From Clostridium thermosuccinogenes (lineage in GTDB: Bacteria; Bacillota; Clostridia; Acetivibrionales; DSM-5807), in the NCBI RefSeq assembly GCF_002896855.1, contig NZ_CP021850.1:2009665-2073664 (forward strand): 64,000 bases of DNA, written 5' to 3'. This document shows positions 44,343-53,119 of the stretch, in pieces (position 1 is the stretch's first letter; every line of letters begins with the position of its first letter). The notes under the pieces are model-generated. The model made no database searches and was not told the origin of the DNA. It was given only the letters and a program-made list of their open reading frames with translations. A program made the position numbers and the translations under genes.

Positions 44343-44810
44343 TTATTTTTCCATGCTGTTGTCTTTCAATAGCTTTTTAAGCTCGTCCATGAAGGTGTTG
44401 ACATCTTTAAACTGTCTGTAAACAGACGCAAACCTAACATATGCTACTTCATCGAGGTCTTTTAACTTGGCCATGACCATTTCTCCGATGGCCTGGGATG
44501 TTATCTCCCGCTGAAGCGAGTTATACGCCTGGCTTTCTATTTCGTCCACCAGACGTTCCAGATCTTCCGATGAGACAGGCCGTTTTTCACAGGCGCGCAT
44601 AATGCCGTTTAAAAGCTTATTCCGGTCAAAAGCCTGCCGTGTTTTATCTTTCTTTATGACCATGATAGGAAGGTTTTCTACTTTTTCATAGGTGGTAAAC
44701 CTCTTAAGGCATTTCGAACACTCTCTTCTCCTTCTTATTGCCGTGCCTTCATCAGTAGGTCTTGAATCTATAACCTTATCATCTTCATAGCCACAGTAAG
44801 GACATTTCAT
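44343..44810 (-). CDS. nrdR: Ribonucleotide reductase repressor NrdR
   Basis: Represses ribonucleotide reductase genes in response to ATP/dATP. 155 aa. The zinc ribbon uses C3, C6, C31 and C34 ([10 protein letters not shown]...[11 protein letters not shown]). The ATP-cone covers about 49-139 ([32 protein letters not shown] in parts, and [17 protein letters not shown]). Its usual place in Clostridia is near ftsZ-sigE-sigG-ylmC, as here. No NrdR box was seen in this window, so its targets are elsewhere. Confidence 0.97.
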   Translation of the reverse strand: MKCPYCGYEDDKVIDSRPTDEGTAIRRRRECSKCLKRFTTYEKVENLPIMVIKKDKTRQAFDRNKLLNGIMRACEKRPVSSEDLERLVDEIESQAYNSLQREITSQAIGEMVMAKLKDLDEVAYVRFASVYRQFKDVNTFMDELKKLLKDNSMEK

Positions 44811-44923
44811 CTTTACATCCTCCAGTATAAATTATAAAAGGAAGGTGATGCTGCTTTGCCGTTCGATCAAAACAACATGCCAGGACATTATACCTTTAAA
44901 CAATTTTATACCAATTTTTCATA

Positions 44924-45184
44924 TCAGTCAAAGTATTTGCGCATAAATCTCTCATCCATATCGACAAAAATTATGTCATCGCCTATTTTACTGATATGAT
45001 CCCAGGGAATGACAACTTCATCATCCTTGCCTATCATTTTAAAAATCCTTCCCGGGCCAGGTATAATTATGGCTTCAAGCCTGCCATCCTCCATATTGAT
45101 TTCCACATCACTGACAAAGCCCAGTCTTCTTCCATCGTGAAGATTTATTACTTCCTTTTTCTTTAGATCCGATGTCCGGCACAT
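44924..45184 (-). CDS. ylmC: YlmC/YmxH-family PRC-barrel protein
   Basis: 86-aa PRC-barrel sporulation-associated protein of unknown role. It has the family pattern SDLKKKEVINLHDGRRLGFVSDVEI and IPWDHISKIGDDIIFVD. The start at 45184 matches family N-termini and has AAGGGG upstream; the open frame to 45235 is spurious extension. It lies between sigG and nrdR, all on the minus strand, and is preceded by an unusual structured leader (45225-45359). Confidence 0.88.
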   Translation of the reverse strand: MCRTSDLKKKEVINLHDGRRLGFVSDVEINMEDGRLEAIIIPGPGRIFKMIGKDDEVVIPWDHISKIGDDIIFVDMDERFMRKYFD

Positions 45185-45224
45185 GCTAATACCGCCCCTT
45201 TTCCTCATCATATCACCATAAAAA

Positions 45225-45263
45225 GTGCAGTTCACGATCAGACGCTTCTAAAGCGTACTGCAC
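45225..45263 (-). other. Terminator-like hairpin in the ylmC leader
   Basis: On the minus strand GTGCAGT pairs with ACTGCAC, with an inner ACGCTT/AAGCGT stem and a 10-base bulge, followed directly by TTTTTAT. It sits about 40 bases before the ylmC start codon. It could be an attenuator or the terminator of a small RNA running through 45264-45400. Confidence 0.65.
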
Positions 45264-45310
45264 GAAATCATGGATAACGACAAAATTACCCTGCGACAAC
45301 TAAAAGAATC

Positions 45311-45359
45311 CTTAAGCCAATTCCGTCATGCCTCATGGGCGATGAAGGAATAGCTTAAG
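45311..45359. other. Long imperfect hairpin in the ylmC leader
   Basis: Three stacked stems: CTTAAGC/GCTTAAG (45311-45317 with 45353-45359), ATTCC/GGAAT (45320-45324 with 45347-45351), and CATGCC/GGC-ATG around loop TCATG. It lies upstream of the terminator-like hairpin on the minus strand. A 27-codon plus-strand frame (45270-45353) overlaps it. Confidence 0.6.
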
Positions 45360-45420
45360 CCTAGTTAATCCTTACAGTGCGCTATCGATATAAATATATG
45401 TCTATTGGCCGGAGTATATG

Positions 45421-45442
45421 AAAAAAACACCTTTCGGTGTTT
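45421..45442 (-). terminator. Terminator of sigG
   Basis: AAAACACC-GAAA-GGTGTTTTTTT on the minus strand, beginning at the sigG stop codon itself. Confidence 0.9.
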
Positions 45443-46215
45443 TATATATATTTCTTCATGTGAAGGAGAGCTGTTTTTTCCAGTCTGGAGACCTGGGCCT
45501 GGGAGATTCCTATCTCTTCGGCGACCTCCATCTGGGTCTTACCTTCGAAGAACCGAAGGTTCAGTATTAATTTTTCTCTGTCATTCAGCTTTCTCATCGC
45601 TTCCTTTAACGCGATCCCTTCTAACCAGTTCTCATCAAGGTTTTTTTCGTCCTTAACCTGATCCATTACATATATGGCATCTCCGCCGTCATGATATACT
45701 GATTCGAACAAGGATATGGGGTCCTGGATCGCGTCCAATGCAAATACCACATCCTCTTGTGAAATTTTCAGTTCTTCAGCAATTTCACTTATCGTAGGTT
45801 CTTTTGAATTCTTGTTTGTCAGATATTCTTTAGCCTGAAGGGCTTTATATGCAATATCCCTTAGAGATCTGCTGACGCGGATGGAATTGTTGTCTCTAAG
45901 ATAACGTCTGATTTCACCAATGATCATGGGAACGGCATAAGTGGAAAACTTTACATTCTGGTTTACGTCAAAATTATCGATGGCTTTGATCAGACCTATA
46001 CAGCCAACCTGGAATAGGTCATCCACATATTCTCCTCTATTATTAAATCTTTGTATAACACTCAAAACAAGTCGAAGGTTTCCTCTTATGAACTCCTCTC
46101 TTGCTGTGCTGTCTCCATTGTGCATCCTCTCAAAGAGAGCTTTTTTTTGCTCATTTGTTAATACAGGCAGCTTTGATGTGTTTACACCACAAATTTCAAC
46201 TTTATTGATCAGCAT
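45442..46215 (-). CDS. sigG: Forespore RNA polymerase sigma factor SigG
   Basis: Late forespore sigma factor, 257 aa. Nearly identical in blocks to Bacillus sigma-G: NKVEICGVNTSKLPVL at the start, LSVIQRFNNRGEYVDDLFQVG (region 2), STYAVPMIIGEIRRYLRDN, and region 4 KTQMEVAEEIGISQAQVSRLEK. ATG 46215 has GGGAGG eight bases upstream; the frame extends upstream without support. A sigma-F-type promoter lies in the gap after sigE. Its terminator overlaps its stop codon. Confidence 0.98.
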   Translation of the reverse strand: MLINKVEICGVNTSKLPVLTNEQKKALFERMHNGDSTAREEFIRGNLRLVLSVIQRFNNRGEYVDDLFQVGCIGLIKAIDNFDVNQNVKFSTYAVPMIIGEIRRYLRDNNSIRVSRSLRDIAYKALQAKEYLTNKNSKEPTISEIAEELKISQEDVVFALDAIQDPISLFESVYHDGGDAIYVMDQVKDEKNLDENWLEGIALKEAMRKLNDREKLILNLRFFEGKTQMEVAEEIGISQAQVSRLEKTALLHMKKYI

Positions 46216-46251
46216 AGAAAAAACCTCCCGGCTACTAATTTCAGTCAGTAT

Positions 46252-46280
46252 CATTATTGCCATGGAGGTCATTTTTATAC
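46252..46280 (-). promoter_or_regulatory. Sigma-F-type promoter of sigG
   Basis: Minus-strand GTATA (46276-46280), 14-base spacer, GGCAATAATG (46252-46261), matching the sigma-F pattern GYATA and GGnnAnAHTR. Forespore transcription of sigG by sigma-F is the known Bacillus logic. Confidence 0.75.
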
Positions 46281-46290
46281 TGGAAACGGG

Positions 46291-46307
46291 TGCAAAAAAT
46301 TTTTGCA
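46291..46307. other. Palindrome between sigE and sigG
   Basis: Perfect 17-bp palindrome TGCAAAAAATTTTTGCA, about 50 bp after the sigE stop. Possible terminator or stability hairpin for the sigE mRNA. Confidence 0.5.
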
Positions 46308-46355
46308 AAAGGCCTTGACAAGCCTTGAAATAGAGATGTTTGCGGCTTTTGCACG

Positions 46356-47087
46356 TCAAGTCATCCGGTTTATTTCTTTCTTAAGCCTGTTAATGATCCT
46401 CTTTTCCAGCCTGGAAATATATGACTGGGAAATACCCAGCATATCAGCCACTTCTTTTTGAGTTTTTTCCACTCCGTTTACTAGGCCGAACCTCAGTTCC
46501 ATTATCTTTTTCTCACGCATGGAGAGCTTTTTCATAGCGGCATCCAGCAGCTCCTTATCCACCTCATCTTCGATGCTCCTGTAAATGAGGTCGCTGTCGG
46601 TTCCCAATATGTCCGAGAGAAGCAGTTCGTTTCCATCCCAGTCGATATTCAGAGGTTCATCTATGGATACCTCGGTCTTAAGCCTGTTGTTGCGCCTCAG
46701 ATACATGAGAATTTCATTTTCTATGCATCGGGATGCGTATGTAGCCAATTTTATATTCTTAGAAGGATTAAAGGTGTTTATAGCCTTGATCAATCCTATC
46801 GTTCCAATGGATATGAGGTCTTCCACTCCCACCCCGGTGTTTTCAAACTTTCGGGCGATATATACCACCAGCCTCAGGTTTCGTTCTATCAGGATGGATT
46901 TGACGGCAAAATCCCTTTTTTCCAGCTTGCCCAGTAAATAGTTTTCTTCGTCAATGCTGAGAGGAGGAGGTAGTGCCTCGCTGCCTCCGATATAGAACAA
47001 GGATGAATCCGTCCTTATATTAAACTTTCTTAATAATTCGATATAGCGCAATTGGACAGCTAATCTCAATTTATTGATGATTTGCAT
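46356..47087 (-). CDS. sigE: Mother-cell sigma factor precursor pro-SigE
   Basis: Early mother-cell sigma factor made as an inactive precursor, 243 aa. The N-terminal hydrophobic/basic pro-sequence ([19 protein letters not shown]) is removed by SpoIIGA. The conserved [11 protein letters not shown] follows, then region 2 [18 protein letters not shown] and region 4 [25 protein letters not shown] 47087 has AAGGGG eight bases upstream. It is 71 bp after spoIIGA and 140 bp before sigG, the standard order. Confidence 0.98.
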   Translation of the reverse strand: MQIINKLRLAVQLRYIELLRKFNIRTDSSLFYIGGSEALPPPLSIDEENYLLGKLEKRDFAVKSILIERNLRLVVYIARKFENTGVGVEDLISIGTIGLIKAINTFNPSKNIKLATYASRCIENEILMYLRRNNRLKTEVSIDEPLNIDWDGNELLLSDILGTDSDLIYRSIEDEVDKELLDAAMKKLSMREKKIMELRFGLVNGVEKTQKEVADMLGISQSYISRLEKRIINRLKKEINRMT

Positions 47088-47158
47088 TTCGATATCCCCT
47101 TTCATGTTCACTTCTATATCCAATGTATATTAAGCAAACTCTCTGTCTGCTTGTTTAA

Positions 47159-48061
47159 TCAGGATATTAACTCCGGACTTAACAAAGCCCTATATTTTGC
47201 GTTTTTTGAAAGTGATCTGTTGTAAATACCTATTATTACATTCTCCACCCCCTTTTTTTCTTCATTTTCTTCCAGCTCGATATAATCGGGCTTAAATCCG
47301 ATAAGCATACCGTTTTCCTTGCCCAGCGAGTTGAAAGGTATGAGCCTGAACCTTGAAAACCAATTGGATTTGGATACTATATCCGTGACACTGCTTAGGT
47401 CATTTTCTTTTGAGTTTTCAAAGATGCTTTGAATTTCAAAAGGCAGTATATCCTTTAGTGCAAGAAATTCTACAATGACTACAGGCATATTGGTCAAAGG
47501 ATCATGCAGAGAATTGCCGGTGTCAATAAGGGCGGACATATCTGCTATTTTATTTTCAAAAGCTACTTTGAGGCGCACTATAAGTTTGTCCTTGATAAGC
47601 CTGGATTGAATCTCCTCCCAGAATATCCTCCCTATAATAACCACCGTCAATATCGAAAAAATCATAAATGTCCATTTTGATGATTGCCAGTAAACGTAGA
47701 AAACACCGTTTTTTACGAAGCCGCCTGTCTTATTTAAATAAAGAAAGGAAAAGGCTGCACCGGCAAAGATAAAAGTGGACACATAAAATATGGCAAGGAT
47801 TTTAAAATATCTTCTGAAATTTTCAATAGAAAAGCTAATGGCCACCATCAAAGCGGACAGTATGACCTTTGCCATTGTGGTATAGTACACTTTGATACCG
47901 GGAAACAGTATCAGCACGACGACATAAACCGCGCCAACAAGCGCTCCCAGAAACAGACGGAGGCTTGAAGTACCAGCCTTTGAAAATCTGGCGGTTACCC
48001 ACAATATCATATAGTTCATAACTATGTTTTCCAAGAAAAGAATATCAATGTATACCTCCAA
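47159..48061 (-). CDS. spoIIGA: Sporulation aspartic protease SpoIIGA
   Basis: Membrane-embedded aspartic protease that processes pro-SigE when activated by SpoIIR. 300 aa, with five predicted membrane segments in the first 150 residues. The catalytic Asp is D180 in ALIDTGNSLHDPLT. The start is TTG 48061, seven bases after GAGGT, which gives the family N-terminus EVYIDILFLENIVMNY; the open frame to 48112 is spurious. The promoter upstream has the spoIIG-type long spacer with a Spo0A box. Confidence 0.95.
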   Translation of the reverse strand: MEVYIDILFLENIVMNYMILWVTARFSKAGTSSLRLFLGALVGAVYVVVLILFPGIKVYYTTMAKVILSALMVAISFSIENFRRYFKILAIFYVSTFIFAGAAFSFLYLNKTGGFVKNGVFYVYWQSSKWTFMIFSILTVVIIGRIFWEEIQSRLIKDKLIVRLKVAFENKIADMSALIDTGNSLHDPLTNMPVVIVEFLALKDILPFEIQSIFENSKENDLSSVTDIVSKSNWFSRFRLIPFNSLGKENGMLIGFKPDYIELEENEEKKGVENVIIGIYNRSLSKNAKYRALLSPELIS

Positions 48062-48181
48062 GGTTATTACCTCACAATCATTCTTCTCCGGCCGCTTATT
48101 CATGATTTGCATCGCGGGACGGCCAAAACCGAAAGTGGCCTTTCTATTTACTTATATTCAGGTGCTTGTATAGATATGTCT

Positions 48182-48215
48182 ATTATATTTAAATCCTTAT
48201 TAATTTTTTGTCAAA
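48182..48215 (-). promoter_or_regulatory. spoIIG-type promoter with Spo0A box
   Basis: Minus-strand TTGACA (48209-48214) and TATAAT (48182-48187) are perfect hexamers separated by 21 bases instead of 17. The B. subtilis spoIIG promoter has the same oddity (22 bases) and needs Spo0A. TTTGTCAAA (48207-48215, plus strand), a match to the 0A-box consensus, overlaps the -35. Confidence 0.8.
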
Positions 48216-48248
48216 TGGACTGGTAAACTATGGAAAATTTAATGACAA

Positions 48249-48275
48249 AAAACACCGGTTTTTAACCGGTGTTTT
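48249..48275 (-). terminator. Terminator of ftsZ
   Basis: AAAACACCGGTT-AAA-AACCGGTGTTTTTTG on the minus strand, about 35 bp after the ftsZ stop. It separates ftsZ from the spoIIGA promoter. Confidence 0.9.
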
Positions 48276-48310
48276 GTTGCAAATATGCTTGGATGAAAGG
48301 GGTATTGATT

Positions 48311-49405
48311 TTATTTAAACCTGTTTCTTCTCAGGAAAGTCGGTATGTCCAGTTCATCGCCTGAAAAAGGAGCCGGATTTACGCTGCTGCTTGATTTTTC
48401 CGCATTCAAAATGCTCTTTTCGGCTGTCTTTTCAGTTTTCTTAATAACCGGACTCTTATCAAATCCTGTAGCAATTACGGTGATGACCATTTCATCCTTA
48501 AGGTTTTCATCTATGACAGCGCCAAATATTATGTTTGCATCAGGGTCTGCAGATTTTTGGACAAGCTCTGCTGCCATATTTACTTCAAACAGGCCAAGAT
48601 CCGTACCTCCGGTGATGTTCAGGAGGACTCCCCTTGCCCCTTCTATTGAGGTTTCTAAAAGAGGGCTATGTATTGCCTGCTTGGCGGCTTCTTCAGCCCT
48701 GTTTTCGCCTGAAGCCCTGCCGATTCCCATGTGGGCCAGACCGGTGTCAAACATGATGGTCCTTACGTCTGCAAAGTCAAGGTTTACAAGGCCTGGAACG
48801 GCAATGAGGTCAGATATGCCCTGAACACCCTGCCTAAGGACATCATCAGCTATAGTAAAAGCATCCATAATGGAAGTTCTTTTTTCCGCAACCTGAAGCA
48901 GCCTGTCATTGGGTATTGTAACCAGAGTATCCACGGAAGCTTTGAGGTTTTCAATTCCCCTTTCGGCATGCTGCATACGCTTCCTGCCTTCAAACATGAA
49001 GGGCTTGGTTACTACTCCTACAGTCAGAATTCCCATCTCTTTGGAAATCTGCGCAACGACGGGTGCGGCTCCGGTTCCTGTACCACCGCCCATTCCGGCA
49101 GTAACAAATACCATATCCGCTCCCTTCAATGCCTGGGCAATTTCATCCCTGCTCTCGTTTGCAGCCTTCTCACCTACTTCAGGATTGGCTCCCGCACCCA
49201 GACCTTTTGTAAGCTTGTCTCCAATCTGAATTTTGGTATTGGCCTTTGATAAAAACAATGCCTGCTTATCAGTATTTACTGCTATAAACTCAACTCCACG
49301 TAGTCCTGCATTTATCATCCGGTTTACGGCATTATTGCCCCCACCACCAACACCTATAACCTTTATTTGGGCAAAGTGTTCCATTTCGATATCAAACTCC
49401 AGCAA
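48311..49405 (-). CDS. ftsZ: Cell division protein FtsZ
   Basis: Tubulin-like GTPase forming the division ring, 364 aa. [17 protein letters not shown] lies at the N-terminus, the tubulin signature GGGTGTG at residues 106-112, and [11 protein letters not shown] (T7-loop region) further on. The C-terminal conserved peptide [10 protein letters not shown], which binds FtsA and SepF, is intact. It is 152 bp after ftsA and has its own strong terminator. Confidence 0.99.
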   Translation of the reverse strand: MLEFDIEMEHFAQIKVIGVGGGGNNAVNRMINAGLRGVEFIAVNTDKQALFLSKANTKIQIGDKLTKGLGAGANPEVGEKAANESRDEIAQALKGADMVFVTAGMGGGTGTGAAPVVAQISKEMGILTVGVVTKPFMFEGRKRMQHAERGIENLKASVDTLVTIPNDRLLQVAEKRTSIMDAFTIADDVLRQGVQGISDLIAVPGLVNLDFADVRTIMFDTGLAHMGIGRASGENRAEEAAKQAIHSPLLETSIEGARGVLLNITGGTDLGLFEVNMAAELVQKSADPDANIIFGAVIDENLKDEMVITVIATGFDKSPVIKKTEKTAEKSILNAEKSSSSVNPAPFSGDELDIPTFLRRNRFK

Positions 49406-49557
49406 TTAAAGTCCCCCTTTATCATCATCTTCTGTGTACCTTACTATATATTTCTGTAAAAATAGTTTTCTGGCTTCAAAGCTTTCAAAACGAGTAAATT
49501 ACCTTTGTAAAATATCAACTCATTATTAAAATATATCGTAAAATAAAAATAATAAAA

Positions 49558-50802
49558 TTAGAACAATCGTCGGAAAAATTCGAAAACCTTTCCTAATATG
49601 CCTGTGTTCCCTGTTTTACGTCCATCGGCTTCCGATTTCTGAACCCGGGTAGTACTTTTGACGGTACTGTATTTGCTGCGTTCCGAAGCATGCTTTACAA
49701 TGCCGGCGGAGGTGATATGCTCCGGCTTGGTTATCCCGTATGCTTTATAGTTGGCCACCTTGGCAGGCAATTCAAAAACACTGCCGGCTATTTGCTCAGC
49801 GCCTTGGAGGTAGGATATACCTCCTCCGGTGAGTACAACTCCAGCGTTTAAGCTTTCATAAATCCCCGAATCGGCTATCCTGTCCCTGCAAAGGGTAAAT
49901 ATTTCAGTGACCCTTGCCTCAATGATATCAACAATTTCAGATACTTTCACGCTTTTCTTCCTGCCGGTATCCCCATCGGTAACCGAGACTTCCTGATCGT
50001 TATTTATAAGGGATGTAAGGGCAAGCTCATATTCCTTTTTCAACTTTTCTGCTTCATGAGCAGGTATTTTCAATCCTATGGAAATGTCATTGGTAATATG
50101 GTCTCCCCCGACAGGAATAGAATCATAAAATATCAATCGGTTCTTTTTAAATATCGAAACATCGGTTACGCCTCCCCCGATGTCTATCAATATTGCCCCA
50201 ATTTCCCTTTCATCACTGGTAAGGGCTATAGAAGCGGTGGCAAGAGCTTCCACAATAAATCCGTCTAATTTAATGCCTGACTTTCCAATACTTCTTACTA
50301 TGTTTTGCACCGAAGTCAGCTTTCCTGCTACCACGTCGGCATCCAACGCCAGCTTCACGCCGGTCATGCCCGTTGGGTCGAGGATTTCTTCATATCCATC
50401 CAATATGTATTGATTGGGTATTATGTCAATGATTTGCCTGTCTTGGGCAATCTCTGTATTTCCCGCCATAAACAAGAGTCTTTCCACATCATGGGAAGTC
50501 ACCTCGTGATCTTCATTGGATATGGATATCTCATTCAAGGTCTTGATTATATCAACATGAGCTCCGGAAATATTGATATATGCGGATTCTACCTTTAGTT
50601 GGGCCATGTTTTCGGCCTGACGGATAGAATTTGCTATCGATCCGGCTGTGCTTTCGAGATCTACGATAACTCCCTTTTTAACACCGCTGCAGGGTGCCAC
50701 TCCCCTTCCCAGCGTCTCTATTTTATTACCTTCCTTTAATCGTCCTATTAACGTACATACTTTTGTTGTGCCTATATCTATTCCGACAACTATGTCAGCC
50801 AC
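49558..50802 (-). CDS. ftsA: Cell division protein FtsA
   Basis: Actin-like membrane tether for FtsZ, 414 aa. ATP-binding blocks VVGIDIGTTKVCTLIG and ILIDIGGGVTDVSIF are present, as is the FtsA-specific 1C domain. The C-terminal amphipathic helix GKVFEFFRRLF serves for membrane attachment. It is encoded 41 bp after sbp and before ftsZ in the division cluster. Confidence 0.98.
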   Translation of the reverse strand: MADIVVGIDIGTTKVCTLIGRLKEGNKIETLGRGVAPCSGVKKGVIVDLESTAGSIANSIRQAENMAQLKVESAYINISGAHVDIIKTLNEISISNEDHEVTSHDVERLLFMAGNTEIAQDRQIIDIIPNQYILDGYEEILDPTGMTGVKLALDADVVAGKLTSVQNIVRSIGKSGIKLDGFIVEALATASIALTSDEREIGAILIDIGGGVTDVSIFKKNRLIFYDSIPVGGDHITNDISIGLKIPAHEAEKLKKEYELALTSLINNDQEVSVTDGDTGRKKSVKVSEIVDIIEARVTEIFTLCRDRIADSGIYESLNAGVVLTGGGISYLQGAEQIAGSVFELPAKVANYKAYGITKPEHITSAGIVKHASERSKYSTVKSTTRVQKSEADGRKTGNTGILGKVFEFFRRLF

Positions 50803-50843
50803 TTATCCAACCCCCTGTAAAGGCAAAACAGCTACTAACTTTC

Positions 50844-51215
50844 CTATATATCATGTAACTCATCATCTTTAATATTATCGTTTTTTGAAGGGATATTCAA
50901 TATAATTCTACGAATTAATGCAAAGTTTAAAAACAACCTGTTTCCAAAAGCAAAAATAGCTGCAAGATATAACTGAATTCCCAACTGATCTCCTATATAT
51001 GCCAGCATGGAAGCCAATATGGCATTACCAAAAAAGCCGGTTAAGAATATCCTCATATTGAACTTTCCCTGCAGCGAAGAAGCAATACCTCCAAAAACGG
51101 AATCCAGAGCCGCCAGGATGGCAACGGCAACATAGTTGGAATACTGGCTGGGTATGTTATATGGGACGAAAACCCCGGCAATAATGCCGATTATCAATCC
51201 TAAAATAGGTATCAT
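50844..51215 (-). CDS. sbp: Small basic membrane protein (Sbp, DUF1290)
   Basis: 123-aa protein of the DUF1290/Sbp family, almost always encoded beside ftsQ-ftsA; role unknown. Three or four membrane segments (PILGLIIGIIAGVFV, VAVAILAALDSVFGGIAS, IFLTGFFGNAILASMLAYIG). GGAGG lies seven bases before the ATG. Confidence 0.93.
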   Translation of the reverse strand: MIPILGLIIGIIAGVFVPYNIPSQYSNYVAVAILAALDSVFGGIASSLQGKFNMRIFLTGFFGNAILASMLAYIGDQLGIQLYLAAIFAFGNRLFLNFALIRRIILNIPSKNDNIKDDELHDI

Positions 51216-51243
51216 ATTTCAACCTCCATTTAACTTACAAGTG

Positions 51244-52089
51244 TCAATTATTGGGTATGAAGCTTGGATTTTTGCTTAAAGTGAAATCTAGGCGGCCTTT
51301 TTCATCCTTTCTTATGTTCTTCTGCAGGATCTCTTTCATGAAATCAATCCTATAGCCAAGTTCTCTCAGGTCCCCAAGATTTACGATAATCCTGGAATCA
51401 TAGAAAAGACAGATATTTTCTGCATCTTTAACATCAAAATAATCAACCTGCGGAAGAAGCTTAAATTCGCTTTTTTCATCGGATTTACTTAATTCATTTA
51501 TCAGATCCACCGCAAGCAAAAAGTTTTCCTCAACTTCAAATTCCAGTGCTTGTCCCAATTTATAGCCTTCAAATTTCAAGCCCTTTATAAGAGGCAGTGA
51601 TTTTGTGTTTTCCCCGTTAAAGGTTTCCAAAACACATGCCTCGTTATCCACAAGAAGGTAAGTGCCATAAAAGGGCACTACTGCAAAGGGCACTCTTTCT
51701 TGAATACTCATTTCTATTTTATCAGGCAGAACATATTTTACAACTATATCTTTTATATAAGGATGATCTTTTTTTACGGCATCCTCCGCAGCACCATACC
51801 GGAAAGAAAGAATATCATCAAGGCTGCTTCCTATTGCCTTAAAACCGTTAATTCCGGTACGAAGGCCGGAAGCAATTATGATGTCTTCTTCGCTATAGCG
51901 CTCGCTACCATTCACAGCTATGCTTTTTACTTCAAACAATGGCGAAAGGGCGAGCAGTATTAGTATGACCGAGAGCATGCCCGATAAAAATATAAACTCC
52001 AGAAAGAAGAGAAATTTTTCAGTTTTTTTCTTCTTTTTAGATTTGATCTCCTTCCTTTTATATTCAGCATCCATCCCTTGTGGCTTCAA
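51244..52089 (-). CDS. ftsQ: Cell division protein FtsQ/DivIB
   Basis: Division protein with one membrane helix, 281 aa. A very basic cytoplasmic tail (EIKSKKKKKTEK) precedes the helix (about 25-50), then a POTRA domain (FEVKSIAVNGSERYSEEDII) and the beta domain. TTG 52089 is chosen because GGAGG lies exactly seven bases upstream; TTG 52110 is the frame limit. It is 28 bp before sbp and 76 bp after the murA stop. Confidence 0.93.
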   Translation of the reverse strand: MKPQGMDAEYKRKEIKSKKKKKTEKFLFFLEFIFLSGMLSVILILLALSPLFEVKSIAVNGSERYSEEDIIIASGLRTGINGFKAIGSSLDDILSFRYGAAEDAVKKDHPYIKDIVVKYVLPDKIEMSIQERVPFAVVPFYGTYLLVDNEACVLETFNGENTKSLPLIKGLKFEGYKLGQALEFEVEENFLLAVDLINELSKSDEKSEFKLLPQVDYFDVKDAENICLFYDSRIIVNLGDLRELGYRIDFMKEILQKNIRKDEKGRLDFTLSKNPSFIPNN

Positions 52090-52165
52090 TTCTCTTCCTC
52101 CGCATATCAAAGGTTTCTCTTTTGTTTAAATGTATAATACCGTATAAATACCTGCCGCACCAGGT

Positions 52166-53119
52166 TCATGTATCAATTCTCTTTATATCGGCGCCTATCA
52201 TCCTGAGCTTTTCTTCAAGGTTTTCATAACCCCTGTCTATATGCTTTACACCACTTATCACTGTTTCGCCATTGGCCACCAGTCCGGCCAGCACCAGAGC
52301 AGCCCCTCCCCTTAAATCCCGGGCAGTTACATTAGCTCCGGTGAGCTGCTTTACACCTTTTATTACGGCAATTCTTCCCTCAAGCTTTATATTGGCTCCC
52401 ATCCTCAAGAGCTCTTCCACATGCTTGTATCTGTTTTCGAAAACGGTTTCCACTATGATGCTGGTACCTCTGGCAACAGTAAGCAGGGCTACCATTTGTG
52501 CCTGCATGTCGGTAGGAAAACCCGGATATGGCAAGGTCCTAATAATATCGACGGCCTTTGGCTTTGCAGGCCCTGATACATGTATTGTGTTCTTTTTGAC
52601 ATTTATTCTGCAACCACAATCCCTCAGGTTTGAAATCACTGCGCTTAAGTGCTCCGGGATTACATTTCTCAGCAGTACATCCCCACCGGTTATTGCAGAT
52701 GCAACCATATATGTACCTGCAACTATTCTGTCAGGTATTATTGTATGCTCTGTATCTTTTAATTTCCTGTTGCTTCCGCTTATTCGTATAACGCTGGTAC
52801 CTGCTCCGGAAACCGAAACTCCAATGGAATTCAGAAAGTTTTGCAAATCAACAATTTCCGGCTCCTTTGCAGCATTTCTTATGTAAGTATCTTCTTCAGC
52901 AAAAACTGATGCCAGCATTATATTCTCTGTGGCGCCCACACTGGGGTAATCCAGTTGAATTTCGCATCCTCTTAACCGTTCTGCTTCGCAGTAAATGAAG
53001 CCTCTTTGAGCGTCATTTATTTTGGCGCCCATACTTCTCAGCGCTTTCAAATGAAGATCTATAGGCCGCGGGCCTATTTCACACCCACCTGGGTGGGTTA
53101 TACTTCGGGCAAAAGTCAC
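52166..53119 (-). pseudogene. murA: 5'-truncated UDP-GlcNAc 1-carboxyvinyltransferase (MurA)
   Basis: 317 residues of a MurA that is normally about 418. The catalytic Cys loop is present (HPGGCEIGPRPIDLHLK), as are LDYPSVGATENIMLA, PGFPTDMQAQMVAL and DLRGGAALVLAGLVA. About 100 N-terminal residues are missing, including the substrate-binding Lys-Asn pair of the KNAALP motif. An in-frame TGA lies two codons before the first possible start (GTG 53119), and no MurA-like sequence is seen in any frame of the 690 bp upstream. GTG 53119 has no ribosome site. The fragment is unlikely to be active, so the cell must have another murA. Confidence 0.8.

Noticed and set aside
52272-52886. 204-codon plus-strand open frame opposite murA
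   Set aside because: Antisense shadow of the conserved MurA sequence with no ribosome site or recognisable product.
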